Source: Candidatus Nosocomiicoccus stercorigallinarum (lineage in GTDB: Bacteria; Bacillota; Bacilli; Staphylococcales; Salinicoccaceae). From it: a DNA stretch of 64,000 bases. Location: the NCBI GenBank assembly GCA_019119225.1, contig DWXM01000088.1, positions 1-64,000 of the forward strand, written 5' to 3'. Shown here in pieces: positions 28,837 through 41,081 of the stretch. The position numbers were made by a program, and so were the translations under genes. The notes beneath the pieces are model-generated. The model was not told the DNA's origin. It saw only the letters and a program-made list of their open reading frames with translations, and did not search any database. Positions within the stretch are counted from its first letter, which is position 1, and every line of letters starts with the position of its first letter.

Positions 28837-30513
28837 TCACATTCGTCCGCTTTTAAATATTGTAAATATGAGCCAACTAAACATTGCGATGGCGAGTATT
28901 GATCCTATCTCTATTACCGGGAGTTTAAATAATATAGAACCTTGTCCGAGCACAGAAGAGCCAATAATAATTCCCGCCATTAAAATTGACAGAGATAATA
29001 ATACAATTGAGAAAGAAATTCTATTTATCGTACGGTCAAGATGTCGTGCGATATTTTTTTCTTGTTTTAACTCAAACATTACTGGAAGATGCTTTTCACC
29101 TAAACCTTTAGAAAATTGGTGTAAATTTTGTAGAGATTCTTCAATTAAAGTCGTGAGTAGTACCCAGTCAGAAAGCTTATTTTCTGCGATGTTTTTAGGG
29201 TTTAATCGTTTAATGAGTAAACTTTTACCAAACGGCTCAGCGACTGTTAAGATGCTGTAATTTTTGTCTAACATTTCAATATTTCCTTCTAAGGTAATGA
29301 GTGTTTTAGCGAGTAGTGTGAAGTCTTTTGGTAAGTGAATATGATATTTGTTTGTAATTGCAAATAAATCTCTGACTGCGTCGCTAAACTCTAAGTCTTT
29401 AAGTGGAATATCGTAATACTTATCTTGCATAAGTTCAGCTTCTTTATATAACTCATTTACGTCGACGCCATCTGGAACGACACCCATTTGTACAATTGAT
29501 CGAACGACTTTTTTAGAGTTTTTTTGCATTAGTCCGATAAGTAAACTACCAAAGTTTTGTTTGATATCTTCAGTGAGTTTTCCAACCATTCCAAAGTCTA
29601 TAAAACCAACTTTACCATCGTTTGTGACGACAATATTACCTGGATGAATATCTGCATGGAAAAATCCATATTCAAAAATTTGGGTAAATAAAGTACGTGC
29701 TAACGTATCAGCGATATGATAGCGGTCGTATCCTTTTTCATCGAGTAGTTTAGTATTACGGATTGAATATCCATCAAAATATTCCATTGTAAGAATTGTC
29801 TTATTAGATAATGTGCTATAAACATGTGGAAATGTTACAGTATCGTTTCCTTTAAATTGACGTTTAATACGGTTAATATTTCTTGCTTCTATTGTATAGT
29901 CCATCTCTTGAATAATCGCTTGAGATAATTCTTCAACGATGTCCGTCACTTGATATTGTTTCGCCCAGTTAAAATTATTTTCAGCAACTTGAGCAATTGT
30001 TGATAAAATTTCTAAATCCGTACGTATATTTCTTTCGATATTTGGTCGCTGGACTTTTATCGCGACAACTTCTCCAGTTTTTAACACTGCACGGTGGACT
30101 TGTCCAATTGACGCAGAACCGAGTGGTTCATCTTCAAATATTAAAAATGTATCTTCAATATTTATGTCTAAATTCGTCTCTATTAGCTCTTTTGCGATGT
30201 CACTAGAAAATGGAGGCACTTCACTTTGAAGTTTTTCTAATTCTTTAATAAATGATTCAGGTAAAATATCTCCTCGTGTACTTGCAATCTGGCCAAGTTT
30301 CACATATGCTGGACCTGCTTTTTCTAAAAATATTCGAATACGTTCAGCAATTGTTTTATCTTCTTGTTGTGGTGTCTTATTAAATAGTCGTCTTGGCAAA
30401 CTAAGTAAATTATCTAATCCACTTTCTTCGATAATAAAGCCGAGTCCACTTTTAGAAAAGAGGATCGCAATTTCTCTAAAGCGGTTAATATATTTAATTT
30501 GATTTCGTATCAT
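28837..30513 (-). CDS. ABC1/UbiB-family atypical kinase
   Basis: A 558-residue ABC1 (UbiB/ADCK) protein. Seen motifs are the PxxEKxGPAYVKLGQ-type KxGQ region (EKAGPAYVKLGQIAS), VAIKVQRPN with the ATP-binding Lys, HADIHPGNI and IDFGMVG, and two C-terminal membrane helices (about 500-520 and 530-552). Relatives support quinone synthesis or lipid homeostasis; in Firmicutes the exact substrate is unknown. ATG 30513 has a GGAAGGA site. It sits between cymR and yrvO, where staphylococci have nothing comparable. Confidence 0.9.
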   Translation of the reverse strand: MIRNQIKYINRFREIAILFSKSGLGFIIEESGLDNLLSLPRRLFNKTPQQEDKTIAERIRIFLEKAGPAYVKLGQIASTRGDILPESFIKELEKLQSEVPPFSSDIAKELIETNLDINIEDTFLIFEDEPLGSASIGQVHRAVLKTGEVVAIKVQRPNIERNIRTDLEILSTIAQVAENNFNWAKQYQVTDIVEELSQAIIQEMDYTIEARNINRIKRQFKGNDTVTFPHVYSTLSNKTILTMEYFDGYSIRNTKLLDEKGYDRYHIADTLARTLFTQIFEYGFFHADIHPGNIVVTNDGKVGFIDFGMVGKLTEDIKQNFGSLLIGLMQKNSKKVVRSIVQMGVVPDGVDVNELYKEAELMQDKYYDIPLKDLEFSDAVRDLFAITNKYHIHLPKDFTLLAKTLITLEGNIEMLDKNYSILTVAEPFGKSLLIKRLNPKNIAENKLSDWVLLTTLIEESLQNLHQFSKGLGEKHLPVMFELKQEKNIARHLDRTINRISFSIVLLSLSILMAGIIIGSSVLGQGSILFKLPVIEIGSILAIAMFSWLIFTIFKSGRM

Positions 30514-30607
30514 AGAATATCCTTCCAATCTAAATCAAGATGATGAAACGATCAAAAAGTGCTAAAATAATATTTAAAGATTTTATAAATGAAGATAGGT
30601 GAAAATA

Positions 30608-30706
30608 TTGCGCGAACTGTTGTTTGTTATTGCACCCATTTTAATTATCCAAGTCATATTCTTTAGTGGTCTAATTTACTTTATTTTAACAAAAAGAAAG
30701 CAATAA
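30608..30706 (+). CDS. Small membrane peptide of 32 residues
   Basis: A TTG-initiated frame reads MRELLFVIAPILIIQVIFF then SGLIYFILTKRKQ: one membrane helix (about residues 4-26) with a basic C-terminal tail. An AGGTGA site lies six bases before the TTG, good evidence of translation. The stop codon lies inside the terminator stem that also ends the convergent gene. The family is unknown to me; single-helix peptides of this size often modulate larger membrane complexes. Confidence 0.6.
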   Translation: MRELLFVIAPILIIQVIFFSGLIYFILTKRKQ

Positions 30707-30729
30707 GGGTGACCCTTATTGCTTTTTAT
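30698..30729. terminator. Terminator formed by the ends of two convergent genes
   Basis: Twelve-base-pair stem (30698-30709 with 30713-30724), TGA loop and T-run. The arms include the last codons of the 32-residue peptide gene and of the luciferase-like gene. Confidence 0.85.
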
Positions 30730-31720
30730 TATACTCCTTAACGACATCTTCAAATAATTTGTAGCTTTTTATAAATGCATCTGTGTCGTAAATCGCTGTA
30801 GCTGCGATAATTTCGTCCGCATTATATTCTTCTTGGAATGCTTCTAAATCTCTAAGTGCTTTTTCTTTATCACCAAGAATTTGAACTGGGAATCTTGTTT
30901 GAATAATTTCTTTATGTTGCATTGACCATATATCATCCATATTTGTCACTGGGCGTTTCATTGGTCCGCGGTGATTTGTAATCATACCAAAGACATTTTG
31001 ATAATGGCTTGTTACAACGTATTCAGCTTCTTCTTGTGTATCTTGAACACAGACGTTTAAGCATGCCATTTTGTATGGTTCTTTTAATTGTTCGCTCGGT
31101 TGGAAGTTTCGTTCGTATATTTCAAATGCTTCTTTCATCATTGCTGGTGCGAAGTGAGCCGCAAATGCATATGGTAATCCTAACTTAGCTGCAATGTGTG
31201 CAGAATCTGTTGAACTACCGAGTACATATAATGGCACATTTGTATTTAAACCAGGGTTTGCAATGACATGAGCTTCTTTATCTGATAAAAAGAATTGTAA
31301 TTCACGGATTTCATCTTCAAAGTTAAACATGCCTTGGTGGTTTCCTCGGCGAATGGCGTTTGCTGTTACTTGGTCAGTGCCTGGTGCACGTCCAAGACCA
31401 ATATCTAAGCGGTCGCCAAATAATTCATACATCGTTCCGAATTCTTCAGCAACGATATACGGTGTATGGTTAGGTAACATGACACCACCACTTCCAACGC
31501 GGATTCTGTTAGTATGTTGTAACGTATATTGAATTAGTAGACGTGTCGCACTTGAAGCGATTGACTTCATATTGTGGTGTTCACTAATCCAGTAGCGTTC
31601 GTAAGTTGTGTGGTCGAGTTCTTCAGCTAAAAGACGCATACGAGTAAACGCATCTTTAGAATCGTACCCTTCACGCACATAAACTAAGTTTAATACTGAA
31701 ATTTTTAAATCTTTATTCAC
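30716..31720 (-). CDS. Luciferase-like (LLM class) flavin-dependent oxidoreductase
   Basis: A 334-residue member of the bacterial-luciferase-like superfamily, which uses reduced flavin (FMN or F420). The family features are WISEHHNM near 45, the GSGGVMLPNH stretch and RLDIGLGRAPGTD; these place it in the 'alkanal monooxygenase-like' MsnO8/YhbW-type group. The substrate is unknown. It has a GTG start with a GGAGAGA site. It lies in the segment inserted between cymR and yrvO and shares no operon with them. Confidence 0.9.
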   Translation of the reverse strand: MNKDLKISVLNLVYVREGYDSKDAFTRMRLLAEELDHTTYERYWISEHHNMKSIASSATRLLIQYTLQHTNRIRVGSGGVMLPNHTPYIVAEEFGTMYELFGDRLDIGLGRAPGTDQVTANAIRRGNHQGMFNFEDEIRELQFFLSDKEAHVIANPGLNTNVPLYVLGSSTDSAHIAAKLGLPYAFAAHFAPAMMKEAFEIYERNFQPSEQLKEPYKMACLNVCVQDTQEEAEYVVTSHYQNVFGMITNHRGPMKRPVTNMDDIWSMQHKEIIQTRFPVQILGDKEKALRDLEAFQEEYNADEIIAATAIYDTDAFIKSYKLFEDVVKEYNKKQ

Positions 31721-31864
31721 TTTAATCTCTCCTTTTTTATCTTCATCTAACTTACAAGAGATATGATTATTTTTCTAAAGAAACGACTTAGAGCACTCGA
31801 CTATATTTATCGTTTTAAAAATGGTAAAATCTCTACTGAATCTAGTTTTTAAAGGAGAAGTGTC

Positions 31865-32977
31865 ATGAGTGTTTATTTAGATTATGCGGCAACAACACCA
31901 GTCGATGAAGATATCTTAAATGGAATGGTAAAACACGCGAATATTTACGGAAATCCTTCAAGTATTCACCGTGTAGGTAAAGAAGCGAAATCATTTTTAG
32001 AAAGTAGCCGTAGCAAGGTTGCGAAGATGATTGGTGCAAAACCCGAGGAAATTATTTTTACGAGTGGTGCAACAGAATCTAATAACTTAGCAATTCGTGG
32101 AACACTCTCACATTTTAAATCAAATCGTAATATGATTACGACAAATATTGAACATATGTCAATCTTAGAAACGGCAGAATCATTAGCTAATGATGTAAAG
32201 TATCTATCAGTTGGTAAGACTGGTGTGATTAATTTAAGTGAATTAAATGATTTGTTAGACGATAATACATCTCTCGTGTCACTTCACTATGTAAATAACG
32301 AAGTTGGTGCAGTGCAACCAATTAAAGAAATAAAAGATCAGTTACCAAAAGATGTGCTACTTCATGTCGATGCCGCACAAGCGGTTGGTCACGTGGACGT
32401 TAACGTTGATAGATTAGGTATTGACCTTATGAGTATGAGTGGCCATAAGTTATATGCACCTAAAGGTATCGGCGTATTATACGTTAGAAAAGGGACACAT
32501 TTACACGCACAACTTGTCGGTGGTAAACAAGAACGTGAGCGCCGCGCAGGTACTGAAAACTTACTCTTTAGTTATGCTATAAGTGAAGCTCTTAAAGAAG
32601 CAGTAGAGTCGTTAGATGAAAGAAATGAGGTTATTTCATCTCGTAAAGAAATGTTAATCGACGGTTTAAAAGAAGCGGGTGTTGAATTTGAAGTTAATGG
32701 TGACTTAGACAATCAGTCTCCGCACATTTTAAACATTTACGTGCCGTTTTCTGAAACGGAATTTTTACTTACAGCGCTCGATTTAGAAGGGATTTACATT
32801 TCAGGGGGTAGTGCATGTAATGCAGGAACAGTGACACCGTCACATGTCATTACTGAAATGTATAACGAAAAAAGAGCAGCACATTCACTTAGAATAAGCT
32901 TTAGTCATTTAACGACTGAAGAGGATATTACAAAAACAATCGAAGCAATTAAAAAATTATATGAACGATTAAAATAA
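31865..32977 (+). CDS. yrvO: Cysteine desulfurase, YrvO-type
   Basis: A PLP enzyme that extracts sulphur from cysteine and passes it to MnmA for 2-thiouridine in tRNA (known for Bacillus YrvO). The 370-residue protein has the PLP lysine Lys195 in SGHKLYAPKG, His97 and the persulfide Cys318 in GGSACNAG. The short active-site loop fits the NifS/IscS group. An AGGAG site precedes the ATG, and mnmA follows after 15 bases, so sulphur donor and acceptor are co-transcribed. Confidence 0.94.
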   Translation: MSVYLDYAATTPVDEDILNGMVKHANIYGNPSSIHRVGKEAKSFLESSRSKVAKMIGAKPEEIIFTSGATESNNLAIRGTLSHFKSNRNMITTNIEHMSILETAESLANDVKYLSVGKTGVINLSELNDLLDDNTSLVSLHYVNNEVGAVQPIKEIKDQLPKDVLLHVDAAQAVGHVDVNVDRLGIDLMSMSGHKLYAPKGIGVLYVRKGTHLHAQLVGGKQERERRAGTENLLFSYAISEALKEAVESLDERNEVISSRKEMLIDGLKEAGVEFEVNGDLDNQSPHILNIYVPFSETEFLLTALDLEGIYISGGSACNAGTVTPSHVITEMYNEKRAAHSLRISFSHLTTEEDITKTIEAIKKLYERLK

Positions 32978-34740
<1,763 letters not shown>

Positions 34741-34742
34741 AT

Positions 34743-37112
34743 ATGACACAAATGACGTTAGAAGATGATTTATTCATCAATGGAACCGTTGAAAAAATAA
34801 TATTTCATAATAGTGATAATCACTTCTACGTCATCGTTGTTGAAATCGATGAGACAAACACAGAGTTAAGTGACGAAGCGATTATTACTGGGAACTTTCA
34901 CCACATCGATGAGGGTGAGACTTATCAGTTTACTGGAGAAATTGTTGAGCATGCGAGATACGGTAAACAGTTTAAAGCAATTAGTTCAAAAAAGAATATC
35001 CCAAAAACAAAAGATGGTATCATTAAGTACTTATCTGGTGAAAAGTTTAAAGGAATTGGTCAAAAGACCGCACAACTTATCGCTCATACACTCGGTGACA
35101 ATACGTTAGATTTAATTATTGAAAGTAAGTCGAACTTAGACAAGGTTAAAGGACTATCTGAAGAGAAAAAGAACATCGTCTACCGGACGGTCGTTCAAAA
35201 TGAATCGACCGCTCGGGCAGACCTTATTATGATTGAACTTCAAATTGATGCTTCAAAGCGTGCAAAAATTCTTGATACGTATAAAACTGAAACGCTCCAT
35301 ATCCTAGAAAATAATCCGTACAAACTTGTTGAAGATATCTTTGGTATTGGTTTTAAAAAAGCAGATGAAATTGCATTAAAAGCAGGTATTGATATCCATT
35401 CAAATGAGCGTTTATACGCGGGAATTAAATACGCAATCGACACAGAACTAAATGAGTTTGGTCATACGTATGTTGAGTTAGAACAATTAATCGAAATTTC
35501 ACTCATTTTACTTAACGGTAAAGGTGACATATTTACGCGTGATGATATTTTAAAAAGTGTGAATTTACTCGCTGAAGAAGATGAGTTAGTCATTCGTAAT
35601 GACAAAATTACTTTGAAAAAGTTTTTCATTAGCGAAAGAAAGTCAGCTGAAAAAATACATTCACTGAGTCAAATTAAAGTACATTCACCAAGCGAAGAAC
35701 GTATGAATGCTGTCATAAGACAAGTTGAACATTCATTAGAAATTAAATTTAACGACGAACAAAAAGAAGCGATTATTCGCGCGGTGACAAGTCCGATTTC
35801 TGTGATTACTGGGGGTCCCGGTACAGGTAAAACAACAATTGTTTCTGGAATTATTGAAGTATATAGAAAGCTTCAAAATATCGAAAAGTTTATCGATTAT
35901 GAAGGTGACGATTACCCAATTCAACTCGCAGCGCCAACTGGTCGTGCAGCAAAACGCATGAAAGACGCAACAGGTATAGAAGCATCGACCATTCATAGAA
36001 TGATTGGCTACGGTAGAGATACTGAAGAAGATGAAATACTTGATAATATTATCGATGCAGATCTAATTATTATTGATGAGATGTCGATGGTGGATACGTG
36101 GTTGTTTTATCAGCTAATTAAAAATGTGTTACCTGAAACACAAGTCGTCTTTGTCGGAGATGACGCTCAGCTTCCGTCAGTAGGTCCAGGTACAGTATTT
36201 AAAGATCTAATTGAATCGAGTACAGTACCTGTTACAATATTAAAAAAGATTTATAGACAAATGGAGTCATCTTCAATTATTCAACTTGCGTATCAAATTA
36301 ATAACAATCTTCCTGTAAATATTTTAGAACGCTTCCCAGACCGAACGTTTTTTAAAACAAATGCAAGTGGAATTATAGATGTTGTTGATATTGTTGTAAA
36401 AGGTGCAGTAAAAAAAGGCTATGATATGCGTGACGTCCAAGTCCTTGCTCCGATTTACAAAGGGCCAGCTGGAATTGATCAGTTAAATAAAGTCATTCAA
36501 AAAGTATTAAATCCAAGTAGTGACGATAAAAAAGAAATCGAATTTGGAGATAAGATTTTTAGAGAGAATGATAAAGTCATTCAACTAGAAAATAGACGTG
36601 AAGATAATGTTTTTAATGGTGATAGTGGAATTATTACTGAAATTACGTATAGCGATGAGATTCCAGGTGAAAAAGAATCGATGACCGTCGACTTTTTAGG
36701 AAATGAAATTGTCTATGAAAGAAAAGATTATACTGAATTATCACATGCGTATTGTACAAGTATACATAAAGCACAAGGTAGCGAGTATCGAATTGTCATT
36801 ATGCCAATCGTTAGACAGTATTATCACATGCTCCAAAAAAATATTATCTATACAGGAATTACTCGTGCGAAAGAATCTCTCGTATTATGTGGAGAAGAGG
36901 ACTCATTTATAGAAGCGATTCATTGTGAAGGTATTAAAAGAAAAACACTGTTAGCCGAGTATTTAACAGAAATATTTAAGGGTGATACAAAAGAAGATGT
37001 TGAATCTAGTAACAGTGAAGTGAATTATACGTTAACGATGGACTTAGTGTTAAATAAAAAAATCGATCCGATGATTAATATGGAAGGTATTTCACCATTT
37101 GATTTTAATTGA
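34743..37112 (+). CDS. recD2: ATP-dependent DNA helicase RecD2
   Basis: This is a superfamily 1B 5'-3' helicase involved in repair and replication fork maintenance, the RecD-like protein of bacteria without RecBCD. The 789-residue protein has a long N-terminal domain with helix-hairpin-helix-like repeats (about 85-215), Walker A GGPGTGKTT (357-365), the DEMSMVD motif II and a C-terminal UvrD-like motif (AYCTSIHKAQGSEY). The stop codon overlaps the -35 box of the alaS promoter. Confidence 0.95.
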   Translation: MTQMTLEDDLFINGTVEKIIFHNSDNHFYVIVVEIDETNTELSDEAIITGNFHHIDEGETYQFTGEIVEHARYGKQFKAISSKKNIPKTKDGIIKYLSGEKFKGIGQKTAQLIAHTLGDNTLDLIIESKSNLDKVKGLSEEKKNIVYRTVVQNESTARADLIMIELQIDASKRAKILDTYKTETLHILENNPYKLVEDIFGIGFKKADEIALKAGIDIHSNERLYAGIKYAIDTELNEFGHTYVELEQLIEISLILLNGKGDIFTRDDILKSVNLLAEEDELVIRNDKITLKKFFISERKSAEKIHSLSQIKVHSPSEERMNAVIRQVEHSLEIKFNDEQKEAIIRAVTSPISVITGGPGTGKTTIVSGIIEVYRKLQNIEKFIDYEGDDYPIQLAAPTGRAAKRMKDATGIEASTIHRMIGYGRDTEEDEILDNIIDADLIIIDEMSMVDTWLFYQLIKNVLPETQVVFVGDDAQLPSVGPGTVFKDLIESSTVPVTILKKIYRQMESSSIIQLAYQINNNLPVNILERFPDRTFFKTNASGIIDVVDIVVKGAVKKGYDMRDVQVLAPIYKGPAGIDQLNKVIQKVLNPSSDDKKEIEFGDKIFRENDKVIQLENRREDNVFNGDSGIITEITYSDEIPGEKESMTVDFLGNEIVYERKDYTELSHAYCTSIHKAQGSEYRIVIMPIVRQYYHMLQKNIIYTGITRAKESLVLCGEEDSFIEAIHCEGIKRKTLLAEYLTEIFKGDTKEDVESSNSEVNYTLTMDLVLNKKIDPMINMEGISPFDFN

Positions 37113-37137
37113 CTTTAAAGCGTACGCTTCATATAAT
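37109..37137 (+). promoter_or_regulatory. Promoter of alaS
   Basis: TTGACT at 37109-37114 and a perfect TATAAT at 37132-37137 with a 17-bp spacer; the -35 hexamer overlaps the recD2 stop codon. Confidence 0.8.
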
Positions 37138-37143
37138 TATACT

Positions 37144-37321
37144 GAACAAATAATAAAATAAAGTCGATGAAATGACAGAAACATTGCGGTAGATGAGAGC
37201 AATGCATCGACAAAATCGTGCATAAATTTTAATAAATTTAAAGTGATGAATAACATTCATAACATGGGTGGTACCGCGGATAGAATTCGCCCCTTTTTAT
37301 AAGGGTGAATTCTATTTTTTA
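37144..37321 (+). promoter_or_regulatory. Alanine T-box riboswitch
   Basis: The alaS leader contains the T-box core GGGTGGTACCGCGG (37266-37279). It is followed by a terminator whose arms start near 37280 and 37301 and which ends in a T-run at 37314-37321. A compact stem I is closed by 37163-37169 with 37205-37211. A GCA triplet at 37220-37222 is a plausible alanine specifier, though the short stem I makes this less certain than in the hisS leader. Confidence 0.88.
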
Positions 37322-37338
37322 TTTTAGGAGGAATATTA

Positions 37339-39966
37339 ATGAAAAAAGTATCGACAAACGAACTGCGTCAAATGTTTTTAGATTTTTTTAAGTCTAAAGG
37401 ACACAGTATAGAACCAAGTAGAAGTTTAATCCCTGTGAATGACAACACACTATTATGGATTAACTCAGGAGTTGCGACATTAAAGAAATATTTTGACGGA
37501 ACAGAAAATCCAGACAATCCGAGAATTGCGAATGCACAAAAATCAATCCGTACAAATGACATTGAAAACGTCGGGTTTACTGCAAGACACCATACGTTTT
37601 TTGAGATGCTCGGTAACTTTTCAATCGGTGACTATTTTAAAGAAGAAGCGATTGAATTTGCATGGGAATTTTTAACGAGTGAGAAATGGTTAAATTTTGA
37701 AGAAGAAAAATTATATGTCACAATTCACCCTGAAGATGATGAGTCTTATCACATTTGGAAAGACGATATTGGTATTGAAGAAAATCGAATTATTCGAATA
37801 GAAGGAAACTTCTGGGATATCGGGGAAGGTCCATGTGGTCCGAACACTGAGATTTTCTACGATAGAGGTGAATCCTATGAAGGTGATACACCACGTGAAG
37901 AAATGTATCCAGGTGGAGAAAACGAACGCTATTTAGAAATTTGGAATTTAGTATTCTCTGAATTTAACCATAATAGTGATCACACGTATACACCTCTTCC
38001 TAAACAAAATATTGATACTGGCTTAGGACTTGAAAGATTATCAAGTGTGATTCAAGACGTGCCAACAAACTTTGATACGGATGTATTCATCCCTATCATT
38101 GAAGAAGTTGAGAAAAAATCTAACAAAAAATATCGTGATAATGACAAAGATGACGTAGCATTTAAAGTAATTAGTGACCATATTCGAACAGTTGCTTTTG
38201 CAATTGGTGACGGTGCACTTCCAGGTAACGAGGGAAGAGGTTATGTTTTAAGACGACTCATCCGCCGTGCAACGCGTTATGTTAAAGAACTCGGTATTAA
38301 TGGAACTTTCCTTTACACGTTAGTTGACGTCGTAAATGACGTTATGAACGAATTCTATAAAGAGATCGATGAGAACAAAGACTTTATTAAAAAAGTAATC
38401 GAACAAGAAGAAGCGAGATTCCTTCAAACGTTAGATGAGGGACTTGAAATCTATAAGAATGTTAAAGAGAAAGCTTTAAAAGAAGACAAAGTCATTAGTG
38501 GTAAAGATGCATTTAAACTATATGACACGTTCGGATTCCCTGTGGAGATGACGACTGAATATGCTGAAGAAGATGGTCTTACTGTTGACCTTGATGGATT
38601 TAAAGATGAAATGGAACTTCAAAGAGAACGTGCACGTGCAGCACGTAAATCATCAGATTCTATGAATGTTCAATCTGAAACGTATCAAAAGTTAACGAAA
38701 GATAGTATATTTACTGGTTATAATAGCTTAAAAGAAAATTCTAAACTACTTTATATCGTTAACAATGAAGAAACACTAGATAGTTATGATGGAGCTGATT
38801 ACGTCGACGTCATTTTCGATAAAACACCGTTCTATGCTGTAAGTGGTGGTCAAGTTGCAGATAATGGAATTATCTATAATAATCACGGCAAAATGGAAGT
38901 GACAAACGTCTATAAAGGACCGAACGGCCAAAATATTCATACAGTAAAAGTGTTAGAAGGTGTCATTCAAATAGATGAGGATTACACATTAGAAGTAAAT
39001 CGAGATAGCCGTTTATTTATCATTAAAAATCATACGGCAACTCACTTACTGCACCAAGCACTTAAAGATGTTGTTGGGAGTCATGCAAACCAAGCAGGAT
39101 CTCTCGTTGAAAAAGAACGATTACGTTTTGACTTTACACATTTAGAAGGTTTAAAAGAAGATGAGATTAAAGAAATCGAGCGTATCGTAAACGAAAAGAT
39201 ATTTGAGTCACTTCACGTAGTAATTGAAGAGATGCCAATTGAAGATGCAAAACGTAAAGGTGCAATGGCATTATTTGGTGAAAAATATGGAGATGTTGTA
39301 AGAGTTGTAGATATAGATGAATATTCAGTTGAATTATGCGGGGGTATTCACGTTAAAAACACAGCTGAAATTGGACTATTTAAAATTGTATCTGAAAGTG
39401 GAATTGGTGCAGGTGTAAGACGTATTGAGGCAGTTACTTCAAAATATGCAGTTGAATATTATAGTGAAAAAGATGAAATTGTCGAATCTGTAAATCATCT
39501 TGTCAAAGCAAAAGCGGACAATACAGTTTCTAAAGTCGAGAATTTAATTGAAGATAAAAAACAACTTGAAAAAGAAGTAAAATCTCTAAAGGCTGAACTT
39601 CAACAAGATGCATTATCTGATCTAAGTGATGATACGTTTAAAATAAATGATTTTAACTTAATCGCAACTGAAGTGAATGTAGACAGTGTTAAAGAATTAA
39701 GAGAGACAATGGATATGATTAAGTCTAAAAATCAAGAAAGTATTATCGCGCTAATCTCTAATATTGATGACAAAGTTTCGATGATTGTCACAGTACCAAA
39801 ATCCCAAACAAAAACTGTAAAAGCTGGGGATATAATTAAGAAAATGGCTGAAGCTGTCGATGGTAAAGGTGGCGGACGTCCAGATATGGCCCAAGGTGGC
39901 GGTACTGATGTTAAAAATATGTCAGAAGCGTTACAGTTTGTTAAGGATTATCTTAATAGTTTTTAA
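37339..39966 (+). CDS. alaS: Alanyl-tRNA synthetase
   Basis: This class II enzyme charges tRNA-Ala and edits Ser/Gly mischarging. The 875-residue protein has the catalytic core ([17 protein letters not shown] to about 450), the editing domain with HTATHLLHQ and the Cys of CGGIHVKNT, a coiled-coil linker (about 720-765) and the C-Ala domain with the glycine-rich [12 protein letters not shown] near the end. A GGAGG site precedes the ATG. Expression is set by the upstream T-box. Confidence 0.98.
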   Translation: MKKVSTNELRQMFLDFFKSKGHSIEPSRSLIPVNDNTLLWINSGVATLKKYFDGTENPDNPRIANAQKSIRTNDIENVGFTARHHTFFEMLGNFSIGDYFKEEAIEFAWEFLTSEKWLNFEEEKLYVTIHPEDDESYHIWKDDIGIEENRIIRIEGNFWDIGEGPCGPNTEIFYDRGESYEGDTPREEMYPGGENERYLEIWNLVFSEFNHNSDHTYTPLPKQNIDTGLGLERLSSVIQDVPTNFDTDVFIPIIEEVEKKSNKKYRDNDKDDVAFKVISDHIRTVAFAIGDGALPGNEGRGYVLRRLIRRATRYVKELGINGTFLYTLVDVVNDVMNEFYKEIDENKDFIKKVIEQEEARFLQTLDEGLEIYKNVKEKALKEDKVISGKDAFKLYDTFGFPVEMTTEYAEEDGLTVDLDGFKDEMELQRERARAARKSSDSMNVQSETYQKLTKDSIFTGYNSLKENSKLLYIVNNEETLDSYDGADYVDVIFDKTPFYAVSGGQVADNGIIYNNHGKMEVTNVYKGPNGQNIHTVKVLEGVIQIDEDYTLEVNRDSRLFIIKNHTATHLLHQALKDVVGSHANQAGSLVEKERLRFDFTHLEGLKEDEIKEIERIVNEKIFESLHVVIEEMPIEDAKRKGAMALFGEKYGDVVRVVDIDEYSVELCGGIHVKNTAEIGLFKIVSESGIGAGVRRIEAVTSKYAVEYYSEKDEIVESVNHLVKAKADNTVSKVENLIEDKKQLEKEVKSLKAELQQDALSDLSDDTFKINDFNLIATEVNVDSVKELRETMDMIKSKNQESIIALISNIDDKVSMIVTVPKSQTKTVKAGDIIKKMAEAVDGKGGGRPDMAQGGGTDVKNMSEALQFVKDYLNSF

Positions 39967-40025
39967 TAATTTAAAAGTTTGTTATAATATTTCTATCTAA
40001 CCTAAGTAGTCGAGGAGTGTTATAC

Positions 40026-40289
40026 ATGGATAACTTAAATAAGACAATGAAGTTTAATATTGAAGAAGCAACGAATGATAATGTTAAAAACGTACTTTCA
40101 AATGTATACAAAACACTTGAAGAACGCGGCTACAATCCTGTAAACCAAATTGTAGGATACCTACAAAGTGGGGATCCGGCATTTATTCCGCGCCATAATG
40201 AAGCGAGAAATCAAATTCGTCACATTGAACGTGACGAAATTATGGAAGTTCTTGTGAAAAGCTACGTGACACGTGAACTCAATGAATAA
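40026..40289 (+). CDS. IreB-family regulatory phosphoprotein (YrzL)
   Basis: An 87-residue protein of the DUF965/IreB family. In Enterococcus, IreB is phosphorylated by the PASTA kinase IreK and affects cephalosporin tolerance; the role in this family is inferred. The sequence around [25 protein letters not shown] is the family signature. ATG 40026 follows a GAGGAG site; a GTG at 40017 is too near it. The gene overlaps ruvX by eight bases. Confidence 0.92.
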   Translation: MDNLNKTMKFNIEEATNDNVKNVLSNVYKTLEERGYNPVNQIVGYLQSGDPAFIPRHNEARNQIRHIERDEIMEVLVKSYVTRELNE

Positions 40290-40704
40290 GACACTTGGTC
40301 TTGATGTAGGAACTAAAACAATTGGCGTTGCAATAAGTGATAGTCTTGGTTGGACAGCTCAAGGCTTAACAACTCTTAAAATTGATTCTGCAAAAGATGA
40401 TTTTAAAATTGATGAATTAGTAAAAATTATAGAAAAAGAGAATGTATCGACGGTTGTTGTTGGTTTGCCAAAGCACATGAATAACTCAGTTGGTGAAAGT
40501 GGAGAACGTTCTATTTATTTTTCAGAGAAACTAAAAGAAAGAATCCCATCAATTAAAATTGAATTATGGGATGAGCGTTTAAGCACAATGGCAGCTGAAA
40601 GAACATTGTTAGAAGCTGATTTATCCAGAAAGAAAAGAAGTAAAGTAATCGATAAAATGGCAGCTGTGTTTATTTTGCAGGGCTATCTAGATCGATTTAA
40701 TTAA
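40282..40704 (+). CDS. ruvX: Putative Holliday junction resolvase RuvX (YqgF)
   Basis: A 140-residue RNase H-fold nuclease of the YqgF family, linked to 16S rRNA 5'-end processing and possibly to junction resolution. It shows [16 protein letters not shown] at the start, VVGLPKHMN, and the acidic [12 protein letters not shown] motif. ATG 40282 overlaps the ireB stop, giving coupled translation; a GTG three codons earlier is an alternative. Confidence 0.95.
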   Translation: MNKTLGLDVGTKTIGVAISDSLGWTAQGLTTLKIDSAKDDFKIDELVKIIEKENVSTVVVGLPKHMNNSVGESGERSIYFSEKLKERIPSIKIELWDERLSTMAAERTLLEADLSRKKRSKVIDKMAAVFILQGYLDRFN

Positions 40705-40716
40705 AGGAGAATTTTG

Positions 40717-41025
40717 ATGTCACAAGAATTTGATTTAAATCAAGAAGAAGAACTATTAACACTCTTCGATGAAGAAGGTAATGAAACACTTTACAGAAAA
40801 TTATTAGAATTTGAACACCCAGGATTCAATAAGCACTACGTTATTTTAGCTGAGGAAAGTAATTTCAACTCAGATGATGACGATGAGCAAATTGATTTAA
40901 TCCCAATGATTGTTGAAGAACTTGAAGGTGAAGAAAACATGAAGTTTTCACCAGTTACTTCAGACGAGGAATGGGATATGATTGAAGAAATCGTAAACAC
41001 TAACTTTGATGAAGTTGAAGAATAA
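40717..41025 (+). CDS. DUF1292 family protein YrzB
   Basis: A 102-residue very acidic cytoplasmic protein of the DUF1292 family, always found after yrzL-yqgF in Firmicutes; its function is unknown. The family pattern is seen in [21 protein letters not shown] and [11 protein letters not shown] 40717 lies seven bases after AAAGGAGA. It is followed by a terminator. Confidence 0.9.
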   Translation: MSQEFDLNQEEELLTLFDEEGNETLYRKLLEFEHPGFNKHYVILAEESNFNSDDDDEQIDLIPMIVEELEGEENMKFSPVTSDEEWDMIEEIVNTNFDEVEE

Positions 41026-41034
41026 TTGAAAGAT

Positions 41035-41066
41035 TGCTTCCGGTCTTGCCGGAAGCAATTTTTTGA
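41035..41066 (+). terminator. Terminator after yrzB
   Basis: Perfect 11-bp stem (41035-41045 with 41051-41061), TCTTG loop and six T. Confidence 0.92.
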
Positions 41067-41081
41067 AAAAAAGGAGAAATT

